From Panax quinquefolius (Eukaryota; Streptophyta; Magnoliopsida; Apiales; Araliaceae): a stretch of DNA of 64,000 bases. The stretch spans positions 21,552,540-21,616,539 of the forward strand of contig CM035169.1 in NCBI GenBank assembly GCA_020205615.1, written 5' to 3'. Made by a program: the position numbers and the translations under genes. This document shows positions 11,708 through 25,500 of this stretch, piece by piece. The notes under the pieces were generated by a model. It saw only the letters and a program-made list of their open reading frames with translations, had not been told where the DNA came from and ran no database searches. Each line of letters starts with the position of its first letter. The stretch's first letter is position 1.

Positions 11708-13809
11708 AGTGTTAGGATCACACATGCACACAACAATAGAGAAAACACAGTTACGTGGTTCCCCAATTTGGGTAGCGGTTTATTGTTTTATTGATGATTT
11801 TTTGTTACATAAGGCTGTAACAAGGCTTTAGGATAGACCCCCTTCGCTCGCTCCGCTCCGCACTAGCCTTTTTCAGTAGTCACAAGTTCCAACATATATC
11901 TATTGCATTTTCACTCGAATAGAGTTTTGCAGCTGGAATAAGTTAAATTTTCGGTTTGAAGGTGATAATTATCTAAATAGTTCCTCTTGTTCTAATTACC
12001 ATAGTAAATCTTATATTAGTTTGCTGACTTGCACTTGAAACTATTTGTACTTTAGATCAATTCAGGAATTACCAAATTTGTATAATGTTTCAATTTTCAA
12101 TTTTTTTATTTTTATTTTTTTAGTTCATTAATATGTTTGATTGTGATTCATGGAAAGTTGGATATAGTAATATTGAAGTTAATCTCTAGTCTCAAACATT
12201 TGTTTACTGACTTATCTGATCTTAATCTTTTTAGCTGCTCATTAGTATCCTTTTCTCTTATTGCATTTTGATTATTGTAACTGGCTGCGGCATTAGATCT
12301 AATATCATTTTCTTTGAAAACATCTATTTCTTTCTAAATGTAATGAGGGTTGGGGTATGAGTGTCGTCACCCAATGATTTGATGTTGCCGATTTTTTTTT
12401 TTGATTTCCCTGGCATACAATGCTGTATGTCGAATTAACTTGGTTTGTTCTAGATGTTTTGGCCCTGTTTTGTTGTTAGTAGCAATCTTATTAATTACTC
12501 CCAGCCAAAAAAATTATTTGGAAAAGTAAAACGAAGGAAATATAAAATTGGACCAGCAAGTCTTTTGCTTCCATTACTATATATATATATAGTTGATATC
12601 AGAAAGTTCAATCATCAAGTGTGAGTAGTTGATAACTCTCAAGCTTTGCCATTGTTTATTAGAAGCCTTATCAGTCAGAAGGTCATGCCGACTGGCCTTG
12701 AATTATTCTTTTTATGTTCATCTCTAACTCTATTTGGGAATTGTTGTCGTTATTTTGTATTTGCTCATTTAGCCTCCAAAATGTATCACATCATGATGCA
12801 AAAAGTTATTTTTTCGGAGCGGTGCTCATAGTAGTTATGGGACTGCCATAGGACCATCCTTTATGCTCAACTCCTAACTAAGACTTCCATGATTACCATT
12901 AGTTACTCACTAGTTATATAGCAGCTAAGTAACATATCATAGTATGATACATAGCTAACTGTTCAAAACTACACTCAAAAAATAAGTCAGGTTGGGAGCT
13001 TAGCCTACAATATCGATTCAAAATAGGGCCATAGAAATTGAAAACTGAAATATCAGTGTCACTATTATGCCTAATAATACCTGGCTAAATGTGGACAACT
13101 GGTAAACTCTATTTGCGTGTGATTTTAATACTACCAGCTAGTGTTGATGATCATACCTGATTGTCCAAATGTTGCGAGGAAATATCTACCAGTTAGGTGT
13201 TAGAGATATGCTTTCAGTTTCCTATATTATAATACTGGAAAGTTGTCATTTAGTTTATTTAAGTTTGATATGTTACATGGACCCATCACTGTTGCTAATG
13301 TTAATATGTGATAATGTGAACACTTTGTTTCATGCCATGTGCCAAGATAGTATTTAATTGAATTGGACATCTCATTGGTTGATCCAAAGTCCTGCACTAA
13401 AATATAAAGCCTTTATGTTTAAACAGTGCAAAAACCATATATTGCTGTTCATTAACTAGCTCTTTTGCGTCCAGTTTTTGTGTATGATAGGAATCAAATG
13501 AACGTGCTGGAAGTGAACAAAACAAATTATGAGACATGCAATTCAGATAATCCAATTCACAGTTGGACAACTGGAGCCGGAAGAGATGTAGTTCAACTGA
13601 ATGTGACACGAGATTACTATTTCATTAGTGGCAAAGGTTTCTGCTACGGAGGCATGAAATTAGCTATTCATGTTGAAAAGCCACCACCCCCACCTTCAGC
13701 TTCCCCAGTAAAGAGTGACTCTTCAAGATTTACTCTCAGAAGCCAAATTGTTATACCGGCTGTTTTTGTCATTGTTGTGGTATGGGACTCATTTATTCGG
13801 TTCTGGTAG
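11325..13809 (+). CDS. Early nodulin-like protein (phytocyanin fold, copper-free)
   Basis: The two exons, 11325-11511 and 13475-13809, with a GT-AG intron, give 173 residues. The layout is an N-terminal hydrophobic signal peptide (about residues 8-30), a phytocyanin domain starting FIVGGNMGW and ending KGFCYGGMKLAIHV, a short Pro-rich stretch (PPPPPS), and a hydrophobic C-terminus that could direct a GPI anchor. The two Cys of the family disulphide are present. The copper-binding His residues are replaced (QMNVLEV where ligand His precedes NV, and GFC where GHC is usual), so this is an ENODL-type protein rather than a plastocyanin-like electron carrier. Such proteins sit at the outer plasma membrane; their partners are largely unknown. 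The sequence is of the ENODL17/'lamin-like' type. The 2-kb intron carries a TA microsatellite. Confidence 0.9.
11655..11703. repeat. (TA)n microsatellite in ENODL intron
   Basis: About 24 TA units lie immediately upstream of a probable transposon fragment. The microsatellite creates a spurious Tyr-Ile open frame. Confidence 0.9.
11704..11890. mobile_element. Possible truncated LTR fragment
   Basis: The stretch begins TGTTAG and contains TTACGTGGTTCC about 45 bp in, a motif common near the start of plant Copia-type LTRs. There is no second end and no coding capacity, so the call is weak. Confidence 0.3.
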
Positions 13810-14171
13810 CAGTACATATCCAAAAAATGGCAACCAATTTGTGCCTTCTTAGTTGATTGCGTTTACAAAATTGTTAAAGAAAATTAATTTATGGTTTTGT
13901 GTTGCTGTTATCATAGTTTGACCTTCTTCTTTTTGATCAAGTTGGTGGATTGGGGTTTGAAATGTGTTGAAAAAATAAATTGAAAAGAAACGGTGGTTTA
14001 TTGGAGAATTCCAATTTCCAGTGCATCAATTGCGGGTGTTGCTGCACCGCATTGTGGGGCCTTGAAAATGTCAATAGGTTGTAAGGGTAAGGGTAAGGGA
14101 GTCGATGGCCCCCTAATGAAGCAACTAAAATATCCATTACTTCTTTTTATCGGGAATTACGTTTCTACCGT

Positions 14172-14756
14172 TAAGATGTAAACGAATCGAAGCGAGCAGA
14201 GATATGTTTGAATTTGACTCGAAATATTAAATTCATATTTGAATTCGAATTGTATTTGAAAATTTGTACCTAAATTTGACTCGACTCGAATATTTATTAA
14301 TCGAAGTCGATCCGACTCAGATCAAATAATATTCAAACTACGCGCGAGCTTCAAATTCAAGTTCGAAATTGAGTCTCCACATAATAATTAACTTTATAAT
14401 AAATATAATTATAAATTGAATTTGTTATTTTACTTAAAAATGAGAAGATATATTTACTATATATTACACTTTATAAATATAAAATCACAATTAAAAATAA
14501 AAATAATTAATTATCCTAATTTTATTTAATTTTGTATATATTATTAAGAGAATATATTGAGTATCTAATCGAATCTGTATTGACTCGTATCGAATCACAA
14601 TCTATAATTCGAGTAATTTGAATCTTAAATGAGTCGAGTATAACTTTGCTCAGATTTTACTCATTTTTTTATTCAAATTATTTTTTATGTTCATCGCTTG
14701 TATTTTATGAGTCAAACTCGAACCAAGTCCGAAATATTAGTTTTGAGTTTACCTAT
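14172..14756. mobile_element. hAT-like non-autonomous element (worn)
   Basis: The ends read GTAAACGAATCGA and (reverse complement) GTAAACTCAAAAC. The interior is full of GACTCGA/TCGAGT-type repeats, typical of small hAT-related plant elements. No convincing 8-bp duplication was found. A related fragment lies at 10500-10770, and a relative with better ends at 25983-26304. Confidence 0.5.
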
Positions 14757-15093
14757 AGTCATCCACTAGGAAGGGTAGGGTAGGGTCTCACTAATTTGAT
14801 AGTTCATAGTACTTTGGAAAAGGTAACATACATGGTGGACACACATTAGTTCATGTTTCTTTTCTTCTTTTATATATATATAGGGTATTCATCCATGGCA
14901 AACGTTCACACGGACTTATTCAAAGAAACAAGTTAATTACCAGTTGATGCGGACAATGGAAGGCGAGATTAGTCGACTTTTCTCCCTGCCAGCTACTGAC
15001 TTGGCGGCAGATCCCTTTTTTTTTGTCATTCATAGCTTTATTACATTATCGCCCTAACTTATAATACATATCCGCAGCTACTGTTTGTCAGGG

Positions 15094-17566
15094 TATGACG
15101 CCCCAAAATAGGTATCTGACACCCATTCTAAGTCGCCCAAATACATGAGTATGAAAGCAAACTACAACTTCGATAATCTGATTGTCGTGCAAAATACGAC
15201 AATACATCTTTTGTGAGTTTAAAACAAATATTGTCTTACAGACAATATCCACACTCAAATAAGTTCTCGTTACAATTATTCAAACAATATTTTTCTGAAA
15301 TAGTGAAGGCTGCTAAAACATCTTTTACAGAACCATCACTCCAGTACTTCCATTTAGTTTAACATGTTCTCACCTCCACGAGAAAAATGGAACAAAAAGG
15401 AAAAGGTGAGCTCAACTAGCCCGATAAAGAATATTATGACTAAGATAATATCTGACAAATTATCGTTAGTCTTCAACAGAAAAAATTTGATAAAATATAA
15501 TAGCCAACAAGTTTTAGATCAACAAGCTGCGGAAAACGACAATCCATTAGAAAGAGTCAGTAGAGAATAAGTTATACTATCTTCTAAGATTTAAAAGTCC
15601 ATCATCAATATTTTATCCTGTAACAACAATCGATATACATCTTTAATCAAATATTCATCTTTGCACTCTGAGACTAAAGATATTCATTTGTATCACCGGT
15701 TGGTCATATTCATCTCAGCAGTTGTTCATCTTTGCATTACTACCAAAGATATTCATCGATTAATCATTTATCTTTGCACTACTGGTAGAAGATATTTAGT
15801 AATATCATCATTTAGGGTGAGGATGATGAAAAATATTTTAAAGAAAATGAATCCAGTGAAACGGAAGGACAAATAGTAGAGATTCGTAAAACAGTTTATC
15901 CAAGATCAATAATACTTCATAAATACCAATTTTGAAGCAGAATTCAAAAATAAAGATCAAAACATGGATACAATCAAAGATAGTAACCATAATAGACATC
16001 TTGGACCAAAAAAATTTTTTTATTTTTGATTGAATAAGGTCGTATTCGTGAATAAGGCTTGATAGTATCGTGAATAATAACCCGACACAAAAGTTCCAAA
16101 TTTGATAAAAATTCGGATCAATACTTTGGCGTAATGATATTGAAGAAATAATATCATATATGAAGAAAATAACATCCTTACCTCAACATATCAGATCTTA
16201 CGATCGAAAAATATCGATATAAGGTGAAGAAAACTTGTCTTGATGAATAGAAACTCACAAAGTATCTAAATACTCACAAAATACACTCAATAATCTAGAG
16301 AGAGAAAGAGAGAAAACTTGTTTACGGTGTGATTTTCAATTCTAACTTAGCCTCTATTTATAGGAAAATGTTAGCAGACTTGACCTGCAACCTGGTGGCT
16401 TTACCTGCTACAATTCCCACCCACCACATTTGAAATAAATTCAGCACATTTCTTCACCAACCACAAGTGGGGCCCACTCAATTCTAAAATTTTCCACCAA
16501 AATCATTTATAAACCTAATTTACGAATCGGTCACCTCTTAAAATTCATAACAAATCATACGTTCATTTTAACGGTTCAAAATTTGTGGACATATACTCAA
16601 CTTATATATGTATAACATATCCAAAAATTACAACGATCAACGGTCGGATTAAAAATTATAACTCACACAATATATCTCAAAAACACCTTTGGTTTAATTT
16701 TTAATATCTTCATTCAAAAAAAATCTTGATAAAACACCTCAACATTAACTCCTTCATTTTAACCACAATAAATATATCCAACATTTATATCCACATAAAA
16801 TAAATATTTCCTTATCATATGAATCAATAATTAATTATTCACAAATAATATTACAGAATCACATTTATAATAATGAGGAATAGTTTTCGAGGAAAGGGGC
16901 TTTTCAATAAGAATTTCTCCTTATTGGGCGCCGCAATTAGGTGACCAAACCTCTCCTTGATGAACTTTCTAGACATTGACAATAATGCTATCTAATAATA
17001 TTATTCAAATAATATGAATTATTGATCGATAATGGGAAATCTTGTGCGATGACAATTATGAAAAACAACAATAATATAAAATATCAACGCAAAGCAATTA
17101 TTGAATCAATAAAATAAAATATTGAGCAATAACTCTCTCGTGTAACAATTATTGAGTAGTGCCTTCTTACGTAAGGATCAATAATTCATCAATACATGCG
17201 CATCCACGCGTATTCACATCGTATTTTAACCACCGGGTATTCCAGCAAGTGTTAGCGAATAACAACGCTACTGGCAGATTATTTATAAAAACTCAAACTT
17301 GTCGTTTTCTTCATCCAAACAATTATTACATTATGGGGCCCACAAATGGATTTGCGTAAATGCGAATATTCCCACAACAACAAGAATATTCCACGACCAA
17401 ACGAATATTCCCGAAACATGATGATTATTTTATAACCCTTGCATATATTTTGCAAAATTTGCACATTTCACCCATAACAGAGAGAATTATATCAAATTAA
17501 TACCTTATTATTCATAATATAATTAGAGGAAATTCGATTATATTTATAATAAGTTGGGGTCTTACA
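15094..17566 (-). mobile_element. Long LTR, family copy 1 (solo, - strand)
   Basis: On the - strand it starts TGTAAGACCCCAAC and ends GGGGCGTCATA, the usual style of Ty3/Gypsy LTR ends. At about 2.47 kb it contains no gag or pol. A TATA motif (CTATAAATAG on the -, 16354-16363) precedes a CT-rich stretch, marking the likely U3/R border. The U5 side has repeated TTTGCAC/AAAGATATTCATC words (15640-15800). Copies 2-4 share these marks. No matching 5-bp target duplication was found, so the exact ends are approximate. Confidence 0.7.
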
Positions 17567-18176
17567 GTAGCGGCAGTGTGAGTCCCACCCATATGGCCCA
17601 TATGGCTATGTAAAGATAAGTTACATTTATGTATACATAATGTAAAAATAAAAGATAATGATACATAATATAAAAATAAAAGATAATGATAAGATAAGTC
17701 TGAATAAAAGATAAACTTATTTTTATAAATAAATAATGTAAAAATAAGATAAGTTTGAATAAAAGATAAATTTATCTTTTATAATAAAATAAATTTATCT
17801 TTTATTATAAAAACATAAATTTATTTTTTATAATAAAATAAATTTATCTTTTATAATAAATTTTATTATAAAAGATAAATTTATTTTATTATAAAAGATA
17901 AATTTATTTTATTATAAAAGATAAATTTATGTTTTTATAATAAAAGATAAATTTATTTTATTATAAAAGATAAATTTATCTTTTATTCAAACTTATCACA
18001 TTTTTACATTATGTATTTATAAAAATAAGTTTATCTTCTTTATTCGGACTTATCTTTATCATTATCTTTTATTTTTATATTATGTATCATTATCTTTTAT
18101 TTTACATTATGTATACATAAATGTAAACTTATCTTTACATCGCCGTATACGGGTGGGACTCACATTCACACGCTAC
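17567..18176. mobile_element. 610-bp near-perfect palindrome (foldback MITE)
   Basis: It begins GTAGCG and ends CGCTAC. Each ~300-bp arm carries, from the outside in, a GTGAGTCCCACCC or GGGTGGGACTCAC box, a TGTATACATAA box, and many AAAGATAAATTTAT repeats, folding at about 17870. A tiny element with the same end word (GTAGCGGCAG) lies at 21635-21747. It is non-coding. Confidence 0.8.
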
Positions 18177-18377
18177 TATTTACTGTAGGCATATGCATAT
18201 ATTATAAGTTAGGGGATGATAATGTAATGGGCTAATGAGACAAAAAGAAAAAGAGACCGCTATTCACAATTTGTAGTGGCGGGGAGAAAAGTTGACCAAT
18301 CTCAGCCTTCCATTGTCCAGATCAACAGTAATCAACTTGTTTGCTGAATAGTGTCCATGGCAAACGTTTGCGATGGA

Positions 18378-18417
<40 letters not shown>

Positions 18418-18554
18418 GAGTAAGAATCAAGAGCATTCCTCTTAAATAATATTCATCCTTAAATAACACTTTCATTTATTAAAACTACTTCGTTTTGGAG
18501 TGGCCTTTTAAGTCACTTTAAAACTACGTAGTTTTAATAAATGAGTGATATTTT

Positions 18555-18997
18555 AGACTGTACATACATTTTTTGTTATACGTATTCAAAACACTGTGTT
18601 ATATAAAAATTCCAGTTCCATAAAATTTTAATTTTTTTTTAGTTGTTTAAAAAATCGATTTTTGGTCCGGTCAAGAGTCAGGACTGATCAACTTATATCG
18701 TATATCTAATAAAATTCAAATGATTTTGAATTTTCCGCTCACTCAATAAATCATCTGGGCCGTCCAAAGTTTGGGATAAATCACATCATCCATCTATCTA
18801 ATAAAATACAAATGATTATGAATTTCCCGCTCACTCAATAAATCATCTGGGCCGTCCAAAGTTTGGGATAAATCACATCGTTCATACAGTGTCGAAGACA
18901 AGGAATACATCTAATATATATATATATATATATATGGGTCCTCATCCGTGGCAACCAGTTGCCACGGACCAATCTAACAACGATCTACCAATCTAGT
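18555..18997. repeat. Half-copy of a hairpin MITE plus a 92-bp tandem repeat
   Basis: 18555-18690 matches the right half of the hairpin at 48060-48392 (shared AACACTGTGTTAT-like and TTCCAGTTCCATAAAAT words). 18703-18788 and 18795-18880 are two tandem copies, period 92, containing GGGCCGTCCAAAGTTTGGG. A (TA)n run follows at about 18911-18935, then a small inverted repeat on GGCAACCAGTTGCC. Confidence 0.7.
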
Positions 18998-21590
18998 TGT
19001 GGCGCCCCAAAATAGGTATACATCACCCATTCCGAGTTGTCGATACATGATGCGTAAACAACTACAACTTTATTATTACCTTGAGAAAAGCGTGAGTTTG
19101 AATACAAATATTATCTTCAGGCAATATCTATGCTCAAATAAATCCTCATCACATTTATTGATACATTATTTTACAAAATGGTGAGGACTACTAAACAACT
19201 CTCTCAAAACCTTCATTCCATACCCAGGCTAAATGTACTCATTATATTCTCGCCTCCCCGAGAAGAAAAATGGAACAAAAAGGAAAAGGGTGAGCTCAAC
19301 TAGCCCGGTAAAGAATATTATGACTAAGATAATATACAACAAATTATCATTAGTCTTCAACGAGGAAAAATCTAATAGAATCTGATAAACAACAAGTTTT
19401 TAAATCAATATTATGCAATGAAATAATAATTCATTAGAAGAGTTAAGTAGAGAATGCAAACTACTATCTTACATGTATGAATTTAAAAGTTCATCGTCTA
19501 TCTTTTATCCTGTAACATCAATCAATATATATCTGGAATCAAATATTCATCTTTGCTACTACAGCCAAAGATATTCATCGATTAAGTCGTGTTCATCTAA
19601 ACACTTGTTCATCTTTGCACTACGGGCGCCAAAGATATTCATCGAAATCATTCATCTTTGCACTATAGGCCAAAGATATTCCATAATATCATCATTTAAG
19701 ACCGAGGATGATGAAAATATTTTTAAAAGCGAATCCGGTGAAACAAAATGACAAAGATTAAGGATTAAGGATTCAGTACTTTTGTTTTATCCACGTCCAA
19801 AAATACCTCAAAAATAATCATAGTGGTGTAAAATTCAAGAATGATCAAAACATGGATACAATCAAAGCTAGTATCGAGAATAGATATTTTTAGACGAAAA
19901 GAAAATTTTTCATTTTTCGATGAATAGTGCAGTATTCGTGAATAATCAGGTATCGTGAATAAAGGTCGATATCGTGAATAGTAACTCAGACACCAAAAGT
20001 TCCAAATTTGATAAAAACTTCAGATCAATATTTCAACATAATGATATTGAAGAAATAATATCATTCTGAAAAAAAAAAAATATCCCTTACCTCGAAAGAT
20101 CAAGATCTTCTAATTTAAAACAGGATATAAGTATGACTTGAACTTGCATCAGTATAGCAATACTCAAAATATACTCAAAATACTCACAAGAATATTTCGA
20201 TAATATAGAGAGAAAACTTGAGTTTACGGTGTGATTTTCAATTCAAACCTAAGCACCCTATTTATAGGAAAATGCTTAGAACACCAAAGCAGAAAATTTA
20301 CTAAAATATTAATTTATTAATTTTTATTCTACGCCCACATTTAGAGATCCGAATTCAACCACTTCTAACACATGCAAGACCCACAATAATGACAAAAAAC
20401 GTTTTTGTTATTTTAAATATTTTATACTTCCAAAATTAATTATTTGAGACTTGAAACTTGATAATTCACAATAAATAGCTCTTTTGTCGAGAAAATTTGA
20501 AAGCGGCAATTTTTATAGGAAATTCAATTCTCTACAACTTTGCGGAAGAAAGTTTTTTCAATTCCAAATGAAATTGGACAGAAATCCACAACAGGCGATT
20601 TTGATTTATAATCAAATTTCGATCAATAAATGGGGTCCACAGACATGTTTAACATGTTTTAAATATTTATTGCAACAAAATACTCTCTTCCTCCTCAGAT
20701 ACTCATATATCCCACATTCGTTGTAAAAATATTACCATTATTATATTATTAAAATATAATAATATATTTAAATGAATTATTTTATCGGAAAATATAAAAT
20801 TTCAATTTTCAACAATTGTCACATTAAAATTTTCTCCATCTATATCCACATAAAATTAATATTTTTCTCATCATATGAATCAATAATTAATTATTCACAA
20901 ATAATATTTAGAATCATGATATTGACAATGACGGTGGGTTCAGGAAAGAGGGCTTTCCAATAAAATTTCTCCTTCTTGGCATGATTAGGTGACCAAACCT
21001 CTCCTTAGGCCGAACTTTCTAGACATTGCCAATAATGTTATCTAATAATATTATTCGGATAATATGAATTATTGATTCGATAATGAAAAAATACTATGTA
21101 ATGACAATTATTGAAACAACAAAGAATATAAAATATCAACGCAAACAATTATTAAATTAATAAAATCTTTGAGCGGTAATTACGTAACCATTATTGAGTA
21201 GTAGGCTTCTTACGTAAGAATCAATAATTGGTGCAATCTGAGTGTCTTCTTGTGTTTTAACCAATAAAGTATTTTTAAGTATTACTTGAATAACAACTTC
21301 TTTGTTATTTTTAAACAACTTATATTTGTCGTTTTCTTCATCCAATCGCTTTTCAGTTATGGGGCCCATACGTGTCAAGCGCCATCGCACGAATATTCTG
21401 ACGAGACGAATATTCCACGACCAAACGAATATTCTAAAACAACAATGAATATTTTATAACCACTGCTTATTTTGAAATATTTGCGTATTTTACCCCTAAC
21501 TATCCACATTAATCAAATCAACCCTTACTATTTCAAAATAATAAATAGAGAAAATTAAATTTCATTAATAATAAGTTGAGGGTCTTGATA
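18998..21590 (-). mobile_element. Long LTR, family copy 2 (solo, - strand)
   Basis: It is homologous to copy 1 along its length, in the same orientation, about 2.59 kb. The right edge reads TGTGGCGCCCC on the + strand. The other edge has decayed (GGTCTTGATA instead of GGTCTTACA). The TATA region is at 20257-20268. There is no internal coding region between copies 1 and 2, so they are more likely independent solo LTRs than the two ends of one element. Confidence 0.7.
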
Positions 21591-21634
21591 GTTGATCATA
21601 ATAATAAAATATTGAGATTAAATTGAATTAATTT

Positions 21635-21747
21635 CCTGCCGCTACACGGAGTAGCGGCTGATATACATGACCAAAAAAAATTCCTGCATGACCAAAAAAC
21701 CCCTCAATTATTATTTCCTCCTTGTCGTTACAAGGAGTAGCGGCAGG
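21635..21747. mobile_element. 113-bp mini-hairpin element
   Basis: CCTGCCGCTAC at 21635-21645 and GTAGCGGCAGG at 21737-21747 are exact inverted repeats. The same end word flanks the 610-bp palindrome, so this may be a minimal relative of it. Confidence 0.55.
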
Positions 21748-22250
21748 TTTGATTTCTAAAACTCAACTGCCGATAATCTAGCTAATTGGTGGTGTTTGTT
21801 CTAGTATTACTATTCAATATATTCATAAGATAAAAAATATGCAAGTATTATATCATAATAAAATATTGCCACCACCAGACATTAGTAAACTTAAAAACCT
21901 TTCTCGATTTATGTGCTCTTAAACTCTACCCCCGTAAGAAATTCAATATCAAAATGATCAAAACAATCAAAACTAAATTTAATTTACAATAATTTGAAGT
22001 TAATTTAGATCTCAAAAGGTCCAAATTAACTACATAAAAAATATATATTTAATTTACAATAATTTGAAGTTAATTTAAATACTAAAAAAATTATTCTTAA
22101 TTTATATTTTTATGTAGTTAATTTAAAATATTTTATAAAAAAATAATTTATTTTTTTTTAAATATTTTTAAAAAGTTATATAAAAATATTTTTATGTAGT
22201 TAATTTAAAGAAATCTAGTATATTTAAAAAAATTAATTTAAAATATTTTT
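21748..22250. other. AT-rich intergenic
   Basis: No gene is visible. 22000-22240 has several AATTTACAATAATTTGAAGTTAA-type repeats with ATTTTTAAAAAA runs, probably worn repeat DNA. Confidence 0.4.
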
Positions 22251-22254
22251 AAAA

Positions 22255-25200
22255 AATTGCACATCACTCCAAAAAAAATCGTGCAATTACAAGCCCTAGC
22301 TTCTCGTTCTCTCTTCTCTCCAAAACAAATCGCACACTCCAAATGCGTTCTCTCCTCTCCAAATCACTGAGAATCGCGACCGTGCGTGAAAACATTGAAA
22401 AGTGAAGGAGACCAAGATTTGATTTGAGAATCGCGACCGTGCCCTAGTTTCTCTCTTCTCTCCACTGAGAATCGCGACCAGGTATGTGTATGTAATATGT
22501 TTTCCCTTTTAATTGAAGTTTCGCATAAGTTGAACTTGAAGTGTCGCAGTTGAGTATATGTGTTCATGTATGTGTATGTAATTTTTCTGTGATGCCCAAA
22601 TTACACTTTTCTTGTGGACTCATCTTGGTGTGATTGACTAGATAAAGCAAACTATGGTTGAAGTTTATTCAACCTTGAAGGAGCTTAGATATATTGTAAT
22701 TGGGGGTATAGGATGGTTTATGTACTCGAATGCTTGAAGTATATTCTTTTTATTTTATTTTTTCTGGATTTTTTTTATTTGTTACTACTTTGAATTGAAA
22801 TCTTTTTTTCTTTTCTTTTTTTCAAGGTAAGTAGTTTGAGTTGAAATCTTGTTCTGTAGAATCAAGGGATTAAAAAGCTCATTAATGAATTCAGTGTTTC
22901 ATTTATAGAGCATATTAGTAGTATGAGAAGGAACAAGAAAAACAGGCATAAGTTTTAAACAAGAAATGATGAGCAGGATTTTGTTTGACCCACTATGAAG
23001 AAATTCAAAGGTTTATACTACCTCTGTCAGGAAATTAGAGACCTATTTCTTTTGTTGAATTTTCTTTTTTTCAATTGCATTTGACACACTTAGTTTAGAC
23101 ATAACTATTCTCAATCATTTTTCCTAATAACATAGTTTACTCTTTAAAATAGAAAAACTCATCCAAAGAATTATGTCCAACTTCCTCAAATTAATGTAAA
23201 GCTTAGTATCTTGGGGGGAACAATCTCTTAGACAGAGAGAGAATTAAATTGCACAAACAAAAAACTATTTGTATTGACATAAATCTCACTTAAGAAACTA
23301 TAAAGTTTGTTTCCTGATGAATCATGTACTTATTCTAGCAATGCTAACTCCATATGCTCTCAATAAGCATTAATTTCTTGGGTATCCGGTTCTCTAATAA
23401 TATACTTATCCAACCACAATAGTTTATGTTTCCCACAGAAAACTGAAGTATATAGCATACTAATACCACCCAACCCGTACATTGGAGAAGGAAACAAAAT
23501 AATTTTGCTATTACTGAACTTGATATTAAGTTAAGAGTAAGACCAATAGACAAAAAATATATAGTAAAAAAAACTAATTCTCATTGCAGCTAGATCATCA
23601 TTAACTAGAAGAGATGGTAATGGTTCATGTTCAGCTGTGCTTGAACCAAAAGGGCCTTTGAAATTCAGGTACCCACATAAAACAGAGGGTGGTAAAAGAA
23701 GAATAGATCTGCAATCTATTCAGCTAAACAAGGGGGGTTGTACTGTTTCATATGACCTTTCTATTGCCGCGTATCAATATGACCCAGCATGAGTATGCAA
23801 GAGACCACGACATCACATATCCAATATCAAAATGCATACATTTTAAAGAAGCAACACGTATACTTGCACATATTGGGTTCTATATTGAAGAAACATTATA
23901 CTCACAAAAAGACTATACATGTCCCAAAACATTATGGTACTACTAATAGATAATAGAATGTTAAGAGGCGGAAGCTAAAACCAAAAAAAAAACATCTGAC
24001 TAAACTATTACATTCTTTTGGAGTTCCTGAACAAAAATTCTTCCACTAATCTTTGAAATCAACGATACCTTTGTCAATTTTCAAAAGCTTCACCTCCAAA
24101 TTCCAAAATCATCATCCACGGATGCAGTTCTATCAGATCGATTACTGGTATCTAACAATGTACTACCCCTGAAAAAAAACAGGAATATTTGATGTAAATA
24201 TTGTCCATGGTGAATACAGGAATATTTGATGGCCATGATACAAAATGCAACTCTCTTAAACAAAATTTTATCTTATTAAACAATACAAAGTAGATCACAG
24301 ACACTCTTGCACACACTATTTAAAAAAGGGCATATAAAAAAAGGGCAATATTGTAATGTAACTTTTATACCTGATATAAAATATCATCTAATGTTCAAAT
24401 AATATGAATATAGCCCTCTAGTGGATTAGTATTAAGAGAGAAGGTATATTAGAACAATGATAATCACAGACACTCTTGCACACACTATTTAAAAGCAAAC
24501 ATAAAATCAAAAGGTCTTTTTTGTCGGGCTTTTCTGTTTCATTCATAATATGTTTGTAGAGAAAGAAACTTTTTAAGCTCAAGCAGACAACTTTGAAAAG
24601 CATAAAGTATCCCTATTGAACATATCATGACACTGGTATGGCTATGTGATATTTATTTGACACATGCCTACTGAGCTACACAAGCATATCCAACATAGGG
24701 GCACATCCTTTAACAATCAGCAGGAAGGGAAAAAAAGATAACTCGAGATTCTTTAAGTTAATTTTAGGATGAAAGCAACAAAGGTCAAGAACAGTACTAT
24801 AACTATTACATATCTGATCACTCAATTATGTTAATTATAGACATTGTATTAATATTTTTCTCGTATATATGTATTCTTTTCTTAAATTTTAAATATTTTA
24901 AAACAGAAATTAAATTCACTGGCTTACTTTTTTTAAAATCAAATTCACTAAACTTCTTACACAGTTTGCAAAATAAAATAACATAAAAGTTCAAAATTGC
25001 ATCAATACAAAGAAAAGTTGAAAAATAAAAACTGCAAAATTAGAAATATAAATACAATTAAAATAACATAATTGGGATTTTAGTTTCTCTCTCTATCTGT
25101 ATATATCAATCTGTCCTGGGTCCATGGTGTCATCTATGCTATCAATTCACTGGCTTACTTTTTTTCAAATTAAATTCACTAAACTTCTTACACAGTTTGT

Positions 25201-25500
25201 TCTGTCTCCTTAGATTTTGCGAAGTTGGTTCAGTATTCATACTCACTTATTGCAAATCAGTAAATAATGATGAAATACCTCGAGCAAGATCATTTTATAT
25301 GAAAACTGCACTTCGTATAAACATAGGAACTTAGATACACATACCTGATTTGGAGAGAAGCGAGGAGAGAAGCTAGGGATTTGGCTCTACTTGCGTCTGC
25401 TTTGGAGATGAGAGAAGAGAGAAGCTAGGGCTTGTAATTGGGTTTTAGAAAAAAGACGGAAGGCACAATTTTGGGATTTTAGGATTTTAGAAAAGACGCG
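22255..25500. mobile_element. Inverted-arm element with leader-like ends
   Basis: The ends are inverted: AATTACAAGCCCTAGCTTCT on the + strand near 22284 and the same words on the - strand near 25440. Both arms are CT-rich and run into a CAG-GTATGTGTAT splice-donor-like site pointing inward (22479 on the +, about 25346 on the -). This is as if each end starts a transcript reading into the element. Inside are a threefold repeat of GAGAATCGCGACC (22369, 22426, 22467), two direct repeats of about 30-50 bp, and a coding-looking stretch at 23592-23790. No transposase is recognised. A Mutator-like element is my best guess. Confidence 0.45.
23592..23790 (+). pseudogene. Coding-looking fragment inside element, unrecognised
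   Basis: After a CAG acceptor-like site, about 66 codons stay open to a TGA. They have a protein-like composition (charged, Gly/Lys/Arg patches such as TEGGKRRIDLQSIQLNKGG) and no ATG at the front. It could be a captured exon or the remnant of a transposon gene. I do not recognise the family. Confidence 0.3.

Larger units (their letters stand above)
14880..18405. mobile_element. Nested inverted-arm element with LTR and palindrome inside
   Basis: A left arm of about 200 bp (14885-15083) and a right arm (18185-18400) are diverged reverse complements. Both hold a GGCAAACG motif near the outside, GACAATGGAAGG in the middle, and CCCTAACTTATAATA near the inside. Between them lie a 2.5-kb LTR (15094-17566) and a 610-bp palindrome (17567-18176). 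The outer element looks like a non-coding foldback or MITE that received later insertions. The right outer end runs into a (TA)n tract at about 18380-18411. Confidence 0.65.
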